Shown: positions 1 to 10,930 of the stretch, piece after piece
Position numbering within the stretch: the first letter of the stretch is position 1
Layout: each line of letters opens with the position of its first letter
Assembly: GCA_021018995.1 (NCBI GenBank)
Contig: CM037597.1
Location: forward strand, 32,490,936-32,554,935
Length of the DNA: 64,000 nucleotides
Source: Chloranthus sessilifolius
Taxonomy: Eukaryota > Streptophyta > Magnoliopsida > Chloranthales > Chloranthaceae
Direction: 5' to 3'
Translations under genes and position numbers: made by a program
Notes under the pieces: model-generated
Told to the model about the DNA's origin: nothing
Database searches by the model: none
The model's input: the letters and a program-made list of their open reading frames with translations, nothing else

Positions 1-1560
1 CCTCAGGGTTTGAGGATCCTTCACCAATCAAAAATTAGCCCTTGGGATTAACCACTGGCTGACTGGGCAACCTCCCCTCTTCTCTTTTAGCTAAGGCATT
101 CAATAGTTGGCCTAGCTGCTCTTCCAACTTCTTTATGCTCTGACCATGAGAATTCACAGTCTGAGCCAAGGACCCCAGGTTTTGCAATGAGGTCAAGACC
201 TGGTCCTTGAAAGAAGTATTTCTGGGTTGAGATGAGGATAAGACCAATTGATTTTATTGTTGATGGGGCTGCTGCTGGTGCTGGAAATTGGACCTAGGGG
301 CATACCCTTGGTTGAACTGCTATTGTGGCCTTTGAGGTAAAGCCAACATCTGCTGGGGCTGCATGTAATTGTCTTGCCTCCACGTCAGATTTGGGTGGTC
401 TCTCCATTGGTAACCAGCATTTTGGTGCTGGTATCCAAATGGTTGTTTGTTGAAGCCATCAGATTGTTGCTGGCCATAAGATTGTGCAGTAGCAGCATGT
501 TCCAATATCAATTCAGGATATTGCCCTGCAAATGGACATTCCTCTACTGTGTGCTGTGGGGACTGGCATATCAGACATGCCTCCATCACTTGAGCAGCCC
601 TTCTGGGTTACATCACAGTCAGTAATTTGTCAAATTTCCCCGAAAGGTTTGCCATCTGTAGCTGCAGGTCATTATTCCCAGACACCTCATAAACTTTTCC
701 TCTTGACAATGTAGTAGGCCCCACTTTTGACTCAGACTCCTGACTAGTTCTTACTAGGGATGGCTTTTGAAAAGCATTTTCACTGATTACTTCAAACAAT
801 TCCCATGCCTCATCAGCAGTATTGTGCATGTAGGTTCCACCACAAGAGGCATCAACCATATCTCTATTTTTCTCATCAATCCCATTGTAGAAGCTTTGTA
901 CAAGCTGCCAGTCTGAGATCTTGTGGTGGGCCATTGTTTGAGCATTTCCTTAAACCTGTCCCAGGCTTGATTAAAATCCTCAGTTGGGGATTGGGCAAAA
1001 GCAAGAATTTCCTTCCTCAACTGGCTAGTTTTGGTCTCAGGGAAGAACTTTGTCAGGAACTTGGTCTGCAGGTCTTTCCACGAAGTGATGCCATTGTTGG
1101 GAAGAGTAGCCAACCAGGTACTAGCCCTATCCTTCAGAGAGAAAGGAAAGAGCCTGAGTCTAGTGGCCTCAGGTCCCAAACCAGCGATATTGAATGTGGT
1201 GCACAAGGCCAAAAATTGGTCAATATGCTTATAAGGGTCCTCCTTGCTAAGCCCATGGAAAGAGGGCAACATCTGGATGATTGAAGTTTTAATTTCATAA
1301 TTCCCTTGAACATCAGGGAATTGAATGCTAAATGGAGAGTTATAGTCATCCGGAGCATTCAACTCCTTGAGAGTTCTGGGTTGATCTTCACCCATGGCTA
1401 CTGTCTCAGATTCAATTGGGGGCTCTACTGTGGTGTGCCTGTTCCTTCTAAGTCTTCTACCCCTTTCTAGCTCAGGGTTGAAAGGCTCTAAAGTAGGACT
1501 AAGAGATCTCCTACCTAGCATACAAACACACCACCAGCAGGGACAACTCCTTGCAGGCAC
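1..1560 (-). pseudogene. gag: Athila-like gag, frameshifted, runs off the window
   Basis: Gag forms the virus-like particle that packages the element RNA. The N-terminal part (about 935-1560) holds the retrotransposon gag domain, with LFPFSLKDRASTWLATLP and TKFLTKFFPETKTSQLRKEI. Near 930-945 the frame breaks and the domain continues in another frame (about 608-934) with ISDWQLVQSFYNG. Further on (about 536-577) a zinc knuckle of spacing CX2CX4HX4C is intact (CLICQSPQHTVEEC). At 35-247 comes the usual Athila helical segment (SIKKLEEQLGQLLNAL), followed by the run off the left edge. The likely start is the Met before GEDQPRTLKEL near 1395, since the upstream 55 codons look unlike gag. A frameshift plus interrupted frames make this a pseudogene. 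Confidence 0.85.
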
Positions 1561-1852
1561 ATTGCACTTGACTGAAAGAATTTTCTAACAAATTTACAGC
1601 TATTTTAAGAAAACATAAATTTACAACTATACTAAATAACTGCTATGGAATTTTCAAAGAAACTAGACTGAGTTTTAAAGGTTAGAGAATTGCAAACAGA
1701 GGTAGCTAATCTCCAAATGCAGTCCACTGGTCCTTCTCTGCTGCTGTCTAGATCTGTAAGAAAGGTTCAAAATTACATCAGTAGTATCAATTATTCACAG
1801 CTACAAAAATACTAAAAATATAAAAACTAAGGGTCTACTAATAGATCATCTG

Positions 1853-1870
1853 TCCCCAGCAACGGCACCA
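1853..1870 (-). promoter_or_regulatory. Primer-binding site, tRNA-Asp type
   Basis: On the minus strand it reads TGGTGCCGTTGCTGGGGA, which matches the complement of the plant tRNA-Asp 3' end at 16 of 18 positions; both differences are transitions. It lies 5 nt inside the LTR edge. Bases 1561-1852 between it and gag are leader with no other feature seen. Confidence 0.85.
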
Positions 1871-2369
1871 AAAACTTGTTCGCGATTCTTAATGTGCTTA
1901 CTTTATTTGTTGGTGATAAAAGCAATTTAAAATCAAAGTAAAATAGGAGATGGAATCAGCTCAACTGAGAAATCCTAGACCTGTAAGATACAGGGTCCAT
2001 TTGTAGCAAGTTTTGATAAGTAAGAGTTTGTCCCACAGGGAAAGGTGATCTACAGCTCCAAGGGAGCCATCTCTAGTAGTCCCTCCAGATCTGACTACAG
2101 ATCTGGCAGTCCTAAAAGGAAGGGAGTTTAGGGTCACTTATTCAAAGTATCTTAAGGTAGCCTAATGAATTAAATACAGAAAGGGTTGAGAAGATGGATG
2201 GAGTGTGGGAAAAGAAATATAAAAAGGGTGAGAAGTATGCTGTTGAGTCTAGATCAGAGGAGTTTTGTAACTCAGATTTGGATCTGATATTATAGAAATC
2301 CTGTCCAATGGCTACATTATCACCACTGAGGAGAAAGAATCCAACCCATCTTTGTGCCATGATCCAATC

Positions 2370-3006
2370 CCTTAAGGCTATAACCTGTCCACTTAAATGG
2401 TCACAGACTATCCCATAGGGGAACCACAATCCGGAGATGGGTCAAAACAAGTTAATCATTGTAGGCACTACTTCATCAAGGCTACAAGCTCAGGAATCCA
2501 TAGGGAACCTCAACCTCTAAAGCTCTATGTGTGGGGCTAAGGCTGTATAGGACCATGATAGCCCAGACACATAGAACCAGCAAGAGATTGAGTACCACCT
2601 TAGATCTAGCTGTCCATTGCTTGAGTGGGGCTACAATGGTCCAGTCACAAGCTTACAATCTTCATAACCAGATCAGATCAAACATCTGATGACGGGTCTA
2701 TACTAATATAGGGGAGTCTGTCTCTGCATAATCTCCTATCAAGCTACAAGCTCAGGCTCAGAGAAGAAGGATCTATTTTGGATCAACGGATTAGATTCAC
2801 CTTAAGGTTATAACCTATCCACTTAAATGGTCACAGACTATCCCAGAGGCTATCCTCCTCACGGAGCCCAAAACAAAATAAGTTTATTGCTGCCACCACC
2901 ATGGTCACAAGGCTACCAGCTCAGGCTCCCATGAGAATTTCAGATCTAGTGGGTCCTGTGGTGGGGCTAAGGCTGTATAGGACCATGATAGCCCAGACAC
3001 ATAGGT
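2370..3006. repeat. Diverged tandem duplication inside Ath-1 LTR
   Basis: About 205 bp beginning TTAAGGCTATAACC (2371) recur about 430 bp later (2802), with shared blocks CACTTAAATGGTCACAGACT and GTATAGGACCATGATAGCCC. The copies run about 2370-2577 and 2801-3006 and differ by many substitutions and small indels. Confidence 0.75.
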
Positions 3007-3347
3007 CACTTGGATCTGAATGGATCCTTAGAATCAGTCCTCCATTGCTTTGAAATACAACCAAAGCAATGGTGGATCACAAGGCAGCTGCCTTACACAG
3101 AACAACTCACATTCACACACAAATCCCATAAAAGTACAAATGCTATTACAAAACCTCCATTAGTCTAATCTCAATAAACATACATAGGCATGGCCAGCAA
3201 GTGCTGGGCCATGGAGAGAAGGAAAAGAAGCAAAAGAAAACTACTTACAGCTATAGAAAAATAAAACTACAATGCTAAAAACAAAATAGAGCAAAAACTG
3301 AACTCTTCTAGCCTTACCTTCCTCCTCTAAACCTAAACCAGGCTTAG

Positions 3348-3357
3348 GTTTATATAG
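3348..3357 (-). promoter_or_regulatory. TATA box of Ath-1 LTR
   Basis: The minus strand reads CTATATAAAC at the U3/R boundary. It is the best TATA in this LTR and its direction agrees with the gag orientation. Confidence 0.6.
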
Positions 3358-3552
3358 CAGTGGGTGTGGCAGCGCATTAGGGTTAGGAAACCCTAATTTT
3401 AGCGATGCCACATGGCCTATTAATGATCCTTGGATGCCTCGGAGCGTGAGAGTGTGTGCCCTAATCATTGGAAATCCCCATAAAGTCCTCTGCAGAATGA
3501 TGGAAGTTGGAGTTCAGAGCTTCGCCAGGTTGCAGTCGATTCCCAGACTTGT

Positions 3553-4099
3553 CGCGTGGTAGCTCTGTTCTTCGCGTGGTTGAGTTTAACTCTGAAGCTT
3601 CAGCTGTCGCGGGGTTACAGCTTCTTGATGCTTTGAGCAGTCGCGAGGTAGATAGTTAAGCTCTCGCTGGATTGGGCTTCGTGCAGTTGGATTTTTACTT
3701 GTGAATAGCGCGGGAACTGCGCGAGCATTCCAATTCATAATAGGTCTTCGTGAGGCTAATTCTGGCTTCGCGTGGCTGCTTTCTTCCTAAATAGCGCGAT
3801 AGGTTCTCTTGACATTTGCATCTCGCGGCTACTGCGTGATAGCTGCACGAGGGAGGATTCTGAAGCTCTCTCTCCTCAGCTGTTCTGAGCGAACTGTGTG
3901 AGGGTGAGAGGGGTCTTCTTGAACTGCACAGAATTGTGCGACCTTTAACTTCTGAACTTCATGAGAGTTACACGACTCAAGGCGTTTAAATCTCTTCTGT
4001 CACTCCACTGCGCGAGAAGTTGTTATGCAGTCTTGGGACTTCACGAGGACTGTGCGAAGCATATTTTTTTGAATCCTCTGGAGCTTTGTCAGCTGCGCG
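3553..4099. repeat. CGCG-box cluster in Ath-1 U3
   Basis: Eleven CGCG tetramers lie in 547 bp (starts 3553, 3573, 3608, 3642, 3709, 3720, 3769, 3795, 3824, 4011, 4096), in recurring words such as TGCGCGAG and TTCGCGTGG. They lie upstream of the LTR TATA box. About one would be expected at this base composition, and fewer with CpG loss. CGCG boxes (VCGCGB) are the known binding sites of plant CAMTA factors; a link here is inference. Confidence 0.55.
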
Positions 4100-4847
4100 A
4101 GGCTTACCTCAGGTCTGGATTCCTAGTTCGAAGCTGCGCTCTCTAACGAAAAAAAAAATAGTCGCCACTCGGAGCTTTCGGTGTCCCGGGATACCTAATT
4201 CATTTTTATGAGCACCGAAGTGCTAAAAATATGACTCTGAATCCGGTCCACACCAAAGGCTCTTGGGTAGGGGATTCGGTTATCGATCGGAAAGGTGTTA
4301 GACACCCGATCAACCCGCTAAATGCGGTCTCTACTTAAGGCCAGGTCTATGTGGGGCTGGTTTATATAGTATATATATATATATAAAAGAAAGTAAAATG
4401 AGCGACACTTCCCCTTGCCCGAAGGCACACCGATCCTATTGAGCCCTTCCCGCTTGCCGAAATTTGGGGCAGCGTAACGGCTCAATTCTAGGATAGAGGA
4501 AAAGCAAAGAAGGTAGAGGAATAGAGGGGAGAGCCGGAGCTCTCGGGGCCTTGTAGCACCGTTGGGGAGCCTTATGTTGGCTTGCTTCGGTGAGCTTTTT
4601 GAAGGCTTGTATGGTATGGAATGGGGTTCTAACTCCTAAGGCTTGAAACTAAGAGGTAGAGAAGGAAAGCTAGGGGGTAACACACACCTAACCTAGAGGT
4701 TTTTAGTGAAATACTAAGGTCTAAAGGGGCTTTTTCAATTCTGGAATTTGTATGGGGATGGTGCACCAAAGGGAGAAAGATCTTCTCACTTAAGCTCTTT
4801 CTCTCTTAGGTAAAAACTCTCAACCCTTAAGCAAGAGGGGTGGCTCT

Positions 4848-4857
4848 CTATTTATAG
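4848..4857 (-). promoter_or_regulatory. TATA box of Tat-A 3' LTR
   Basis: It reads CTATAAATAG on the minus strand. The same decamer is at 19545-19554 in the other LTR and in both Tat-C LTRs. Confidence 0.7.
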
Positions 4858-5174
4858 AGAAAGGGAGGATTAGTGAGGGGTTAAAGTTCTAATTAGATTA
4901 GCAATTAGGTAATGGGCAATCTAAGGTTTTTATGGTTTTCTAGAGCTTGGAGAAGAGGGATTTGGGTTTAATGGTAGATGATAGGGTGGTGACTTGAATG
5001 GCAAAAGGGTGATAACTTAAGCTAATAGGGTCACTAGGGTCCTAAAGAAACATACCCTAGACTTTGGGATGGTCCACATGTCAAACCTCCAATGTCAATT
5101 TTGGCCATTTTTTGAAGGAAAACCAGGTCCAAACTATGGGAAGTTGAAGACCCGCAGGGGCCCGGCCCGGTTTG

Positions 5175-5562
5175 CAATTTCCTGTACAAATCCGCATTTT
5201 TCAAATTGCCATAATGTTTTATGTACAACTCCAAATTAGGCGATTCTTGGCTCGTTGGAAAGCTGGGAAAGTCTACCTTCCAATGGTATAAACCTTAGGT
5301 TGGGCAACTATATATGCTAACCTTGTCACTCCTCTTTTCATCAGCTGTTTTGGTTAGTTCAAAAATGACTCTATGGGTCCGATTTTGCAATATCTTGTAT
5401 AAATTTACGATCTTCATTCTGCCATATCTTTTAATGTATAACTCTAAATTAGGAAATTCTTAGCTCGTTGGAAAGCTGAGAAAGTCTTCTTTCCAATGGT
5501 ATATACCTTAGGTTGGGAAACTATCTATAAAAACTTTAGCACTCCTCTTTCTAACCGCTGTT
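5175..5562. repeat. About 212-bp tandem duplication in Tat-A LTR U3
   Basis: Two copies (about 5175-5350 and 5387-5562) share AACTC(C/T)AAATTAGG, CTCGTTGGAAAGCT and CCTTAGGTTGGG. The same pair occurs in the other LTR at about 19868-20050 and 20083-20262. In Tat-C this part of U3 is replaced by palindromes. Confidence 0.7.
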
Positions 5563-5800
5563 TGGGGGGTTCGAATCGTGTCCGGGAAGGGTTCTAATAG
5601 GTCTGGGAAGGGTATGGTTAATTCCTAAGGGTTCGAGATTGGTTTCTTAAGATTTGGGGTAGGTTCCTAAGAGATCTAGGGTGATCCCTAAGGGTTTAGG
5701 GTGATTCCTAAGGGTTCCATACATGCCATCAAAAGCTCAGAATTACACCTCTCTTGAAAGGTGTTTCAATCGGGCCTTGGGCCAAATTTGGGTGTCTACA

Positions 5801-5813
5801 GATGCCCCTCTTT
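5801..5813 (-). promoter_or_regulatory. Polypurine tract of Tat-A
   Basis: The minus strand reads AAAGAGGGGCATC directly before the 3' LTR. Tat-C has the identical sequence at 41341-41353. It primes plus-strand DNA synthesis in LTR elements. Confidence 0.8.
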
Positions 5814-5939
5814 GGTATCCTATCACTAATGATCATATTCCAAAGAAAAGAGACATCCAAAGAGGCCCAAGGCATTACTGACAGGTCCGCTGCATTCAGA
5901 ATGAACTTCAAACATCAGGTGAGTAACACGGTGAGAAAA

Positions 5940-6120
5940 CGAAAGCCCTGGGGTGCCAGGCTAATCATTCGTTTCTCGAGGTAATCGATTCCAAAGCGCT
6001 TAGCGACATTACTGGGCATAACCGAGGTGGAATGAGTTACGAAAGCCCAATAGCTGGGAAAAACGTTCGCCTCTCGAGTTGCGAAAGCCCGTTAGTCCGG
6101 AAAAATGTCCGCTTCTCGAG
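5940..6120. repeat. Three CGAAAGCCC...CTCGAG repeat units
   Basis: Units of about 39-41 bp at 5940-5980, 6040-6078 and 6082-6120 begin CGAAAGCCC and end CTCTCGAG or TTCTCGAG. Tat-C carries the same three in reverse orientation at 41033-41213. Confidence 0.7.
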
Positions 6121-7360
6121 ATGATATGAAGGTGATTGATGTTTGAGATTCATTATGAATGCAACAGCTTCGTAAGTAAGAGGGGTGATCAACCCACATA
6201 TAAAGATAGGTGTGAAGTAAACATACGCAAGGCTCTACATTTTGCGTCCAATCCTACAAGGCATTTGATGACCTCATTGGATTATTCACGGGTGCCCCTG
6301 CAGAAAACAGGGTTCAAAATCTTAGGGCGAACCATCGATCCTAAAGTTTATTTAGCATGACCACCTGAGCGAAGTGAATAGATGTCACAATGCTTTTTAG
6401 GAGTGCGTGCCATTTTTCAAAACATGCCCCAGATCCACATGACCCCGAGTATCCAGTTTCAACTTCCTTGAACAGATCCAGCCAAACATTGGGCACCTCC
6501 CAAAAGGGGGCATCTAATCCTGGCCTCTAATGACAATGATCATAATCATCAATTAACTATGCATAATCATGCACCCATCAGGGGCAATAAGCAACAAGAA
6601 AGGTGATGGAAGCCCCGACCTGAACCCACCCGGGTACAATTTACGGGGACAAATGACCATCATACGGATACCCAGACGCATAGCATACACTTTATAGGGA
6701 TACCGCTACCCATACAGGTTTTAAGCCTACAGAAAATAAAAAGGGAAATGAACCTTTCTAAATGCATGGTTGCACATAGTTTGATTGACACATAATCTCA
6801 TTCTCAACAGGTTGGTCTCAACCAACGATTGACCTTTTTCAACGGAGAATCTGAAGCTTAAGATAACTCAAGTTCACACAAATCCAAAACAGAGCGCTCA
6901 TCACTCAAAAGATTTAGCAGTGGAGTTTACCCAACCGAAACATTGACTGTTTGACCGAGACTTACACCGTTGCTCCTACTTCGAAGTAGGATCCATGGAT
7001 CCAAGGCGAACCTTTGACCTAGGACATTAATTTTGTACATCTGCGTTGTCGATAAAAAATTAACATTTTACCGCATCAAAACGCTCATGCGCGTCGCATG
7101 AAAACATAGATTTCTTTTTCTTTTCAAAATGATTTTTATCATTTTTTTGTTAGACCTGACGTCAGTGGTGAGATGCTTTATCTAATTTGTCCATCGCTGA
7201 GAAGTTGCCTGCTTCGAGGCTTTGGACCGTGTGATGTTCCTACACATTCTCGAGAAAACGTCAATCCCTTTTTTGTTTATACATATAAAGAAAATGCATC
7301 CAAAATAATAAAAGAAAAAGTAGATTTCTACCTATACTTTTTCATTTTCAAGATATTTTT

Positions 7361-7801
7361 TTAGATTTTTGTTTTTGGAGATTTTTTGTTATTTTTCTTC
7401 ATTTTTGAGATTGAAATATGATGCTGAAAATATGTACATGAGTAGAAATATATACACAATTTTTTGGTGTTTGGATTTTTCTTGATTTTTTTGTTTTTGG
7501 CTTTTCTTCTTTTTTTTTTTTTTTTTGATGCCTTGATAGTGAGACGGAGTAACAGGTCCCCTTTTGAGCATAGCTGAACTCTTTCAAGCAGTCGAACTTG
7601 AGTGAGTTTCCTGATTTTACCAAAGCCAGAACGTTGATCTCTTTGGATTGAGTTAAACCTTTCTCCTTGCCTCGGGTCATACGTTGACGGTGCAGGTTTC
7701 ACAAAGACAATTTTGGTCGGGCCCCGGTTTGAAGTAGCATGAGTGGCCCAGTCAGATAAGAGGGTACAGGAAGAGTAACAAAAGGGTTCCTCAAACATCA
7801 A
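7361..7801 (-). CDS. Doubtful small sense ORF downstream of pol
   Basis: An open frame of 146 codons starts MMFEEPFCYSSCTLLSDW. An overlapping frame contains KEKGLTQSK, which is also seen in Tat-C (39079-39366) and, interrupted, in Tat-B near 22300. The C-terminal part is lysine-rich only because the DNA is A/T-rich. No known domain is recognised. Two overlapping frames are similar between copies, which may reflect nucleotide similarity rather than coding, so this is listed only as a candidate. Confidence 0.2.
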   Translation of the reverse strand: MMFEEPFCYSSCTLLSDWATHATSNRGPTKIVFVKPAPSTYDPRQGERFNSIQRDQRSGFGKIRKLTQVRLLERVQLCSKGDLLLRLTIKASKKKKKRRKAKNKKIKKNPNTKKLCIYFYSCTYFQHHISISKMKKNNKKSPKTKI

Positions 7802-7882
7802 TCAATCATTCCAACCCCTCTTTTTCAAAAAAAAATTTCTCTTCTCTCCTTTTTTTTATTTATTTATTTCCCTTTTTTTACC

Positions 7883-8014
7883 CGTGGCACCCTTTCGGGT
7901 TTTAACCACGTCCATGGGATTATCTCTCTTACCCCAAGTGCCCTTCCGGGTTTTCACTTGGTCCGCACAAGCCCGCTATTTTTACCCGTAATGCCCTTTC
8001 GGGTTTTCACCACG
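7883..8014 (-). ncRNA. Three-hairpin GNRA-loop array of Tat-A
   Basis: On the element-sense (minus) strand three 28-nt hairpins occur in tandem at 7987-8014, 7934-7961 and 7883-7910. Each has a 7-bp outer stem, a bulged AAAA on the 5' side, a CCC/GGG inner stem and a GAAA or GGAA loop. Stem sequences differ (CGTGGTG/CATTACG, CCAAGTG/CACTTGG, CGTGGTT/TGCCACG) while nearly all pairs are kept. Homologous arrays are at 22544-22675 (Tat-B) and 38754-38885 (Tat-C), always 0.6-0.8 kb after the pol stop. Function unknown; an RNA role in the 3' region is inference. Confidence 0.5.
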
Positions 8015-8673
8015 TCCATCTTGCTTTGAGCTTGTATTTTTATTTTATTTTATTTTTTTATTCTTTTTATTTTCTTTTCTTTTTTCAACAGCCATGTCAT
8101 AGACCTTGATTCCGTCATAGCCGGCTGGATGGGGTTCTAGTGTCGTCTAACGACTCGGCTCATGTTGACTTAACAGATATTATGACTGCTTGCGAACCTA
8201 CAAAGAGGGCTTCCTTCAGGGTGTAGCTTGGCCATGGGTTAGGTTAGGATTTGAAGGTATGCTGGGTTAAAAGGATTTCCTTGATACGGCTTCAATTTTC
8301 TTGACATACTTCTTCCTTGGGGGCTTTACTGTACATGCCCTGTGATTCTTCTACATTTTTTTGTTCTTTTTGCTTCATTTCAGGCAATCTATTTTTGAGG
8401 TTTTGCTTTTTCGATTTCTTTGGATTTTGGTAGTAACTTTATACACATGCATCGTTTCTCTCTCTTTTTTTTTTGGTATAGGTACACATATATATATTTT
8501 TTGGGGGGGAATGGGTTTATTGAAAGAAAGGCCCAGGCTCAAATGGGGTAGCAAAGGATATCATCATTTTTAGTGATGTTTTTGGGCTATTGTGCTTGGA
8601 ATGATGGCCTCTTTTGGATGATTCTTAAGCAGTCACGTATCTGTTTCATCAATACTTACCTTATCGCGTTGGA

Positions 8674-9690
8674 CTAAGAGTAGAACTGTTGGACGTATCC
8701 AGCATTGATGGGCTCAGGAAGATGATCTCCGTCCATGGTGGCGAGGCGGATGGCGTATCCCGGCAGCATTTCTCAGATGACGTAAGGTCCTTCCCAGTTT
8801 GGCTTGAATTCTCCCCTTGAATCGGCATGGAGGGATGGGAATCAGATCTCTCTCACCACGGCCGCCTTTTATTATGGCGCGCGTGCGATTCGTCCCTGGT
8901 AAACTTGAGTGTGACACAAGGCTAGGAGTCTTTTCTCATCCAGTAAGTTAAGCTGATCAAAGCGTGATCTTTATCTTTCTGCTTCGGGTAAGCCTGATTC
9001 CATAAGGATTCAGAGTGAGGGTACTTCAACCTCCACTGGGAGGACGGCCTCGGTTCCATACACAAGGGAGAATGGTGTTGCCCCTGTAGCGGTACGGATC
9101 GACGTTCGGTAGGCCCACAAGGCAAATGGGAGCATTTCGCTCCAATCTCGATAAGTGACGACCATTTTCTCAAGGATGCGGACGACTGTCTTGTTAGCGG
9201 CTTCTACGGCTCCATTAGTTTGAGGCCGATAAGGGGATGAGCGATGGTGCTTGATCTTGTATTGCTCGCAGAAGTCTCGGATGCGCTTATTCGCAAAGTT
9301 TGTGCCGTTGTCTGTAATGATATCTTTAGGTACTCCAAATCGGCACACAATATTGTTCTTGAGAAACTTCTCAACGTGACTGGCCGTGATGTTGGCATAT
9401 GACACCGCTTCTACCCACTTAGTGAAGTATTCAATGGCGAAGAGGATGAACCGATGTCCGTTTGATGCTTTTGGATTAATCATTCCGACAACGTCAAGGC
9501 CCCAGGTAGCAAATGGCCAAGGAGTGGTCATGTAGTGAAGATCAATGGCAGGAGCATGTATCAAACTACAGTGTTCTTGACACTTGTAGCATTTTTGAAC
9601 ATGCTTACAATAATCCAATTCCATGGTGGTCCAAAAGTATCCCTACCGTAGGATTTTCTTAGCGAGCATGTGACCGCTGACGTGGGCTCC
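8674..9690 (-). pseudogene. int: Tat-A integrase
   Basis: Integrase inserts the cDNA into the genome. The zinc-binding part has H-X3-H (AHVSGH) and CYKC. The catalytic core has Asp (codon 9493-9495, WGLDVVG), Asp (codon 9310-9312, TDNGTNF) and Glu (codon 9202-9204, VEAANK), spaced D-X60-D-X35-E as in retroviral-type integrases. YRPQTNG and PFALWAYRTS follow. The C-terminal part near 8700-9000 is frameshifted, ending at FYS-stop (8674-8676). A stop also separates AKKILR from GYFW near 9640. The core is intact but the full protein is not. Confidence 0.88.
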
Positions 9691-10930
9691 GCATACTCCC
9701 TCATCGATTTCTTTCATAATGTTGATCACTTCACTTTCAGTAAGGCACCTGAGTAAGATGTTATTGTATGATCGCTTGTAGAGACATTCCCCGCAAATGA
9801 CATAACCTGCCGCTAAACGTTGAATGGTTCTTTGGTCTGTCTTGGATGTACCCTCTGGGAAAGTTAGGGTCTCAAGGAAATTCTTGATATCTGAGAACCA
9901 AGGTGGCTCATCATCAGGCTTTGTAGGTTCCTCAATCTGGAGGCAGAAGGCCGGCTCATTCCTCTGCTCCATCACGATCGGCTTCATCTCAACACCATAG
10001 GGGATTTCAATCATTGACGCCAAAGTTGCTAATGCGTTGACAAAGCAATTCCTTATCCGGGGGACGTAATAGAAAGTCACATCTTGGAAGCAAGCTATCA
10101 GATCCTCGAGGTGTTCATGATAGGGGATCGGCTTCTCGTCTTTCATCTTCCAATCGCCATTCGTCTGGCATATGATTAACTGTGAATCGCCAAATACTCC
10201 AAGGTGAGTTACATTTAGATCGAGAGCTGCTTGCAGACCAGCGACGCAAGCTTCGTACTCAACCATATTGTTAGTGCAAGGGAAGTTGAGCTTGATAGAG
10301 ACCGGTACATGGGATCCTTTTGGTGAAATCAGGATGGCGCCAACTCCTTGGCCCTCGACATTTGCTGCCCCGTCAAAGTGCATTACCCATGATTCTTCTG
10401 GTTCTTCTGTATTGTCTTCCGTCATGAACAAGATATCTTCATCTGGGAATTCGGTTCTTAACGGCTCATAGTTAGGTAAAGGATTATTAGCAACATGATC
10501 AGCAAGCGCCTGCCCCTTGATCAATTTCTGAGTGACGTACATGATGTCGAATTCTGATAATAAAAGTTACCATCGTGCGGTTCGTCCAGTGAGAGCTGGC
10601 TTTTCAAACAGGTATTTCAACGGGCCCATTCGGGCCAAGAGCAGAACGGCCTGGGATAGTAAGTAGTGGTGGAGCCTTTGAGTAGCCCATACAAGAGCCA
10701 GGCATGCTTTCTCCAGATGAGAATAGCGCATATCGTAATCAGTAAACTTCTTGCTCAGATAGTAAATGGCCTGCTCTCTTCTTCCTGTTTCATCGTGCTG
10801 CCCCAAGACACATCCCATCGAAACATCAGTCGTGGAGAGGTACATCAAGAGTGGTCTCCCTGGCTCAGGTGGTACCAAAACAGGTGGATTAAGGAGGTAG
10901 CTTTTGATTTTTTCGAATGCTGCCTGACAA
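9691..10930 (-). pseudogene. Tat-A dual RNase H region
   Basis: The first RNase H (about 10555-10930) follows RT and carries LLMYLSTTDVSMGCVLGQ, YYLSKKF and YSHLEKACLALVWATQRL. A stop at the start of LLLSEFD (near 10566) breaks the frame. The second RNase H-like domain (about 9990-10410) begins WVMHFDGAAN and has NMVEYEACVAGLQAAL and GDSQLIICQ. This duplicated archaeal-type RNase H is known from Tat-lineage elements. A linker with VPRIRNCFVNALATLAS leads to the integrase zinc finger. Confidence 0.85.

Larger units (their letters stand above)
1..4134 (-). mobile_element. Ath-1: Athila-like Ty3/gypsy element, 5' half
   Basis: This is the 5' part of an Athila-lineage LTR retrotransposon read on the minus strand. 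From right to left it has a long LTR, a primer-binding site resembling the tRNA-Asp 3' end, a leader and gag. The body continues beyond base 1, so pol and the other LTR are not visible. The right edge is the abrupt junction with Tat-A at 4134/4135. Assignment to Athila rests on the tRNA-Asp type PBS and on gag motifs such as LKDRASTWLATLP and LVQSFYNG. Confidence 0.85.
1876..4134 (-). repeat. Ath-1 5' LTR (outer end not defined)
   Basis: The inner edge is set by the TG at 1876 just beyond the PBS spacer. The LTR reads leftward and contains a TATA box (3348-3357), so U3 lies at about 3360-4134 and R/U5 at 1876-3330. The outer terminus cannot be fixed: the sequence changes to Tat-A LTR at 4135 without a recognisable LTR end or target duplication. 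Only one LTR is in the window, so the right limit is inferred. Confidence 0.65.
4135..5800 (-). repeat. Tat-A 3' LTR, outer end truncated
   Basis: It aligns along its whole length with the LTR at 18775-20497. The inner end, read on the minus strand, is TGTAGACACCCAAATTTGG. The outer end stops at TTAGAGAGCGCA, whereas the intact LTRs of Tat-A and Tat-C continue about 45 bp to a TTGCACA terminus. A short TA run near 4367-4384 is shorter here than in the partner LTR. Confidence 0.88.
5814..8673 (-). other. Tat-A 3' noncoding region between pol and 3' LTR
   Basis: This is 2.86 kb without a convincing gene. It contains the CGAAAGCCC repeats (5940-6120), a short antisense frame at 6136-6360 (74 codons, partly conserved in Tat-C at 40835-41017), a low-complexity T/A stretch (7260-7530), a small sense frame (7361-7801) and the hairpin array (7883-8014). 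It aligns with Tat-C 38120-41340. Tat-B has a large antisense gene in the equivalent place; Tat-A does not. Confidence 0.7.

Noticed and set aside
1853..1870. tRNA gene fragments at PBS positions
   Set aside because: Only 18-nt complements of tRNA 3' ends next to LTR edges, with no cloverleaf.
5754..5984. ORF across the LTR/polypurine junction
   Set aside because: It spans the LTR end and noncoding DNA and has no conserved frame.
7389..7571. Lysine-rich minus-strand ORF tail
   Set aside because: It comes from T-rich DNA on the plus strand; no domain and it is length-variable between elements.
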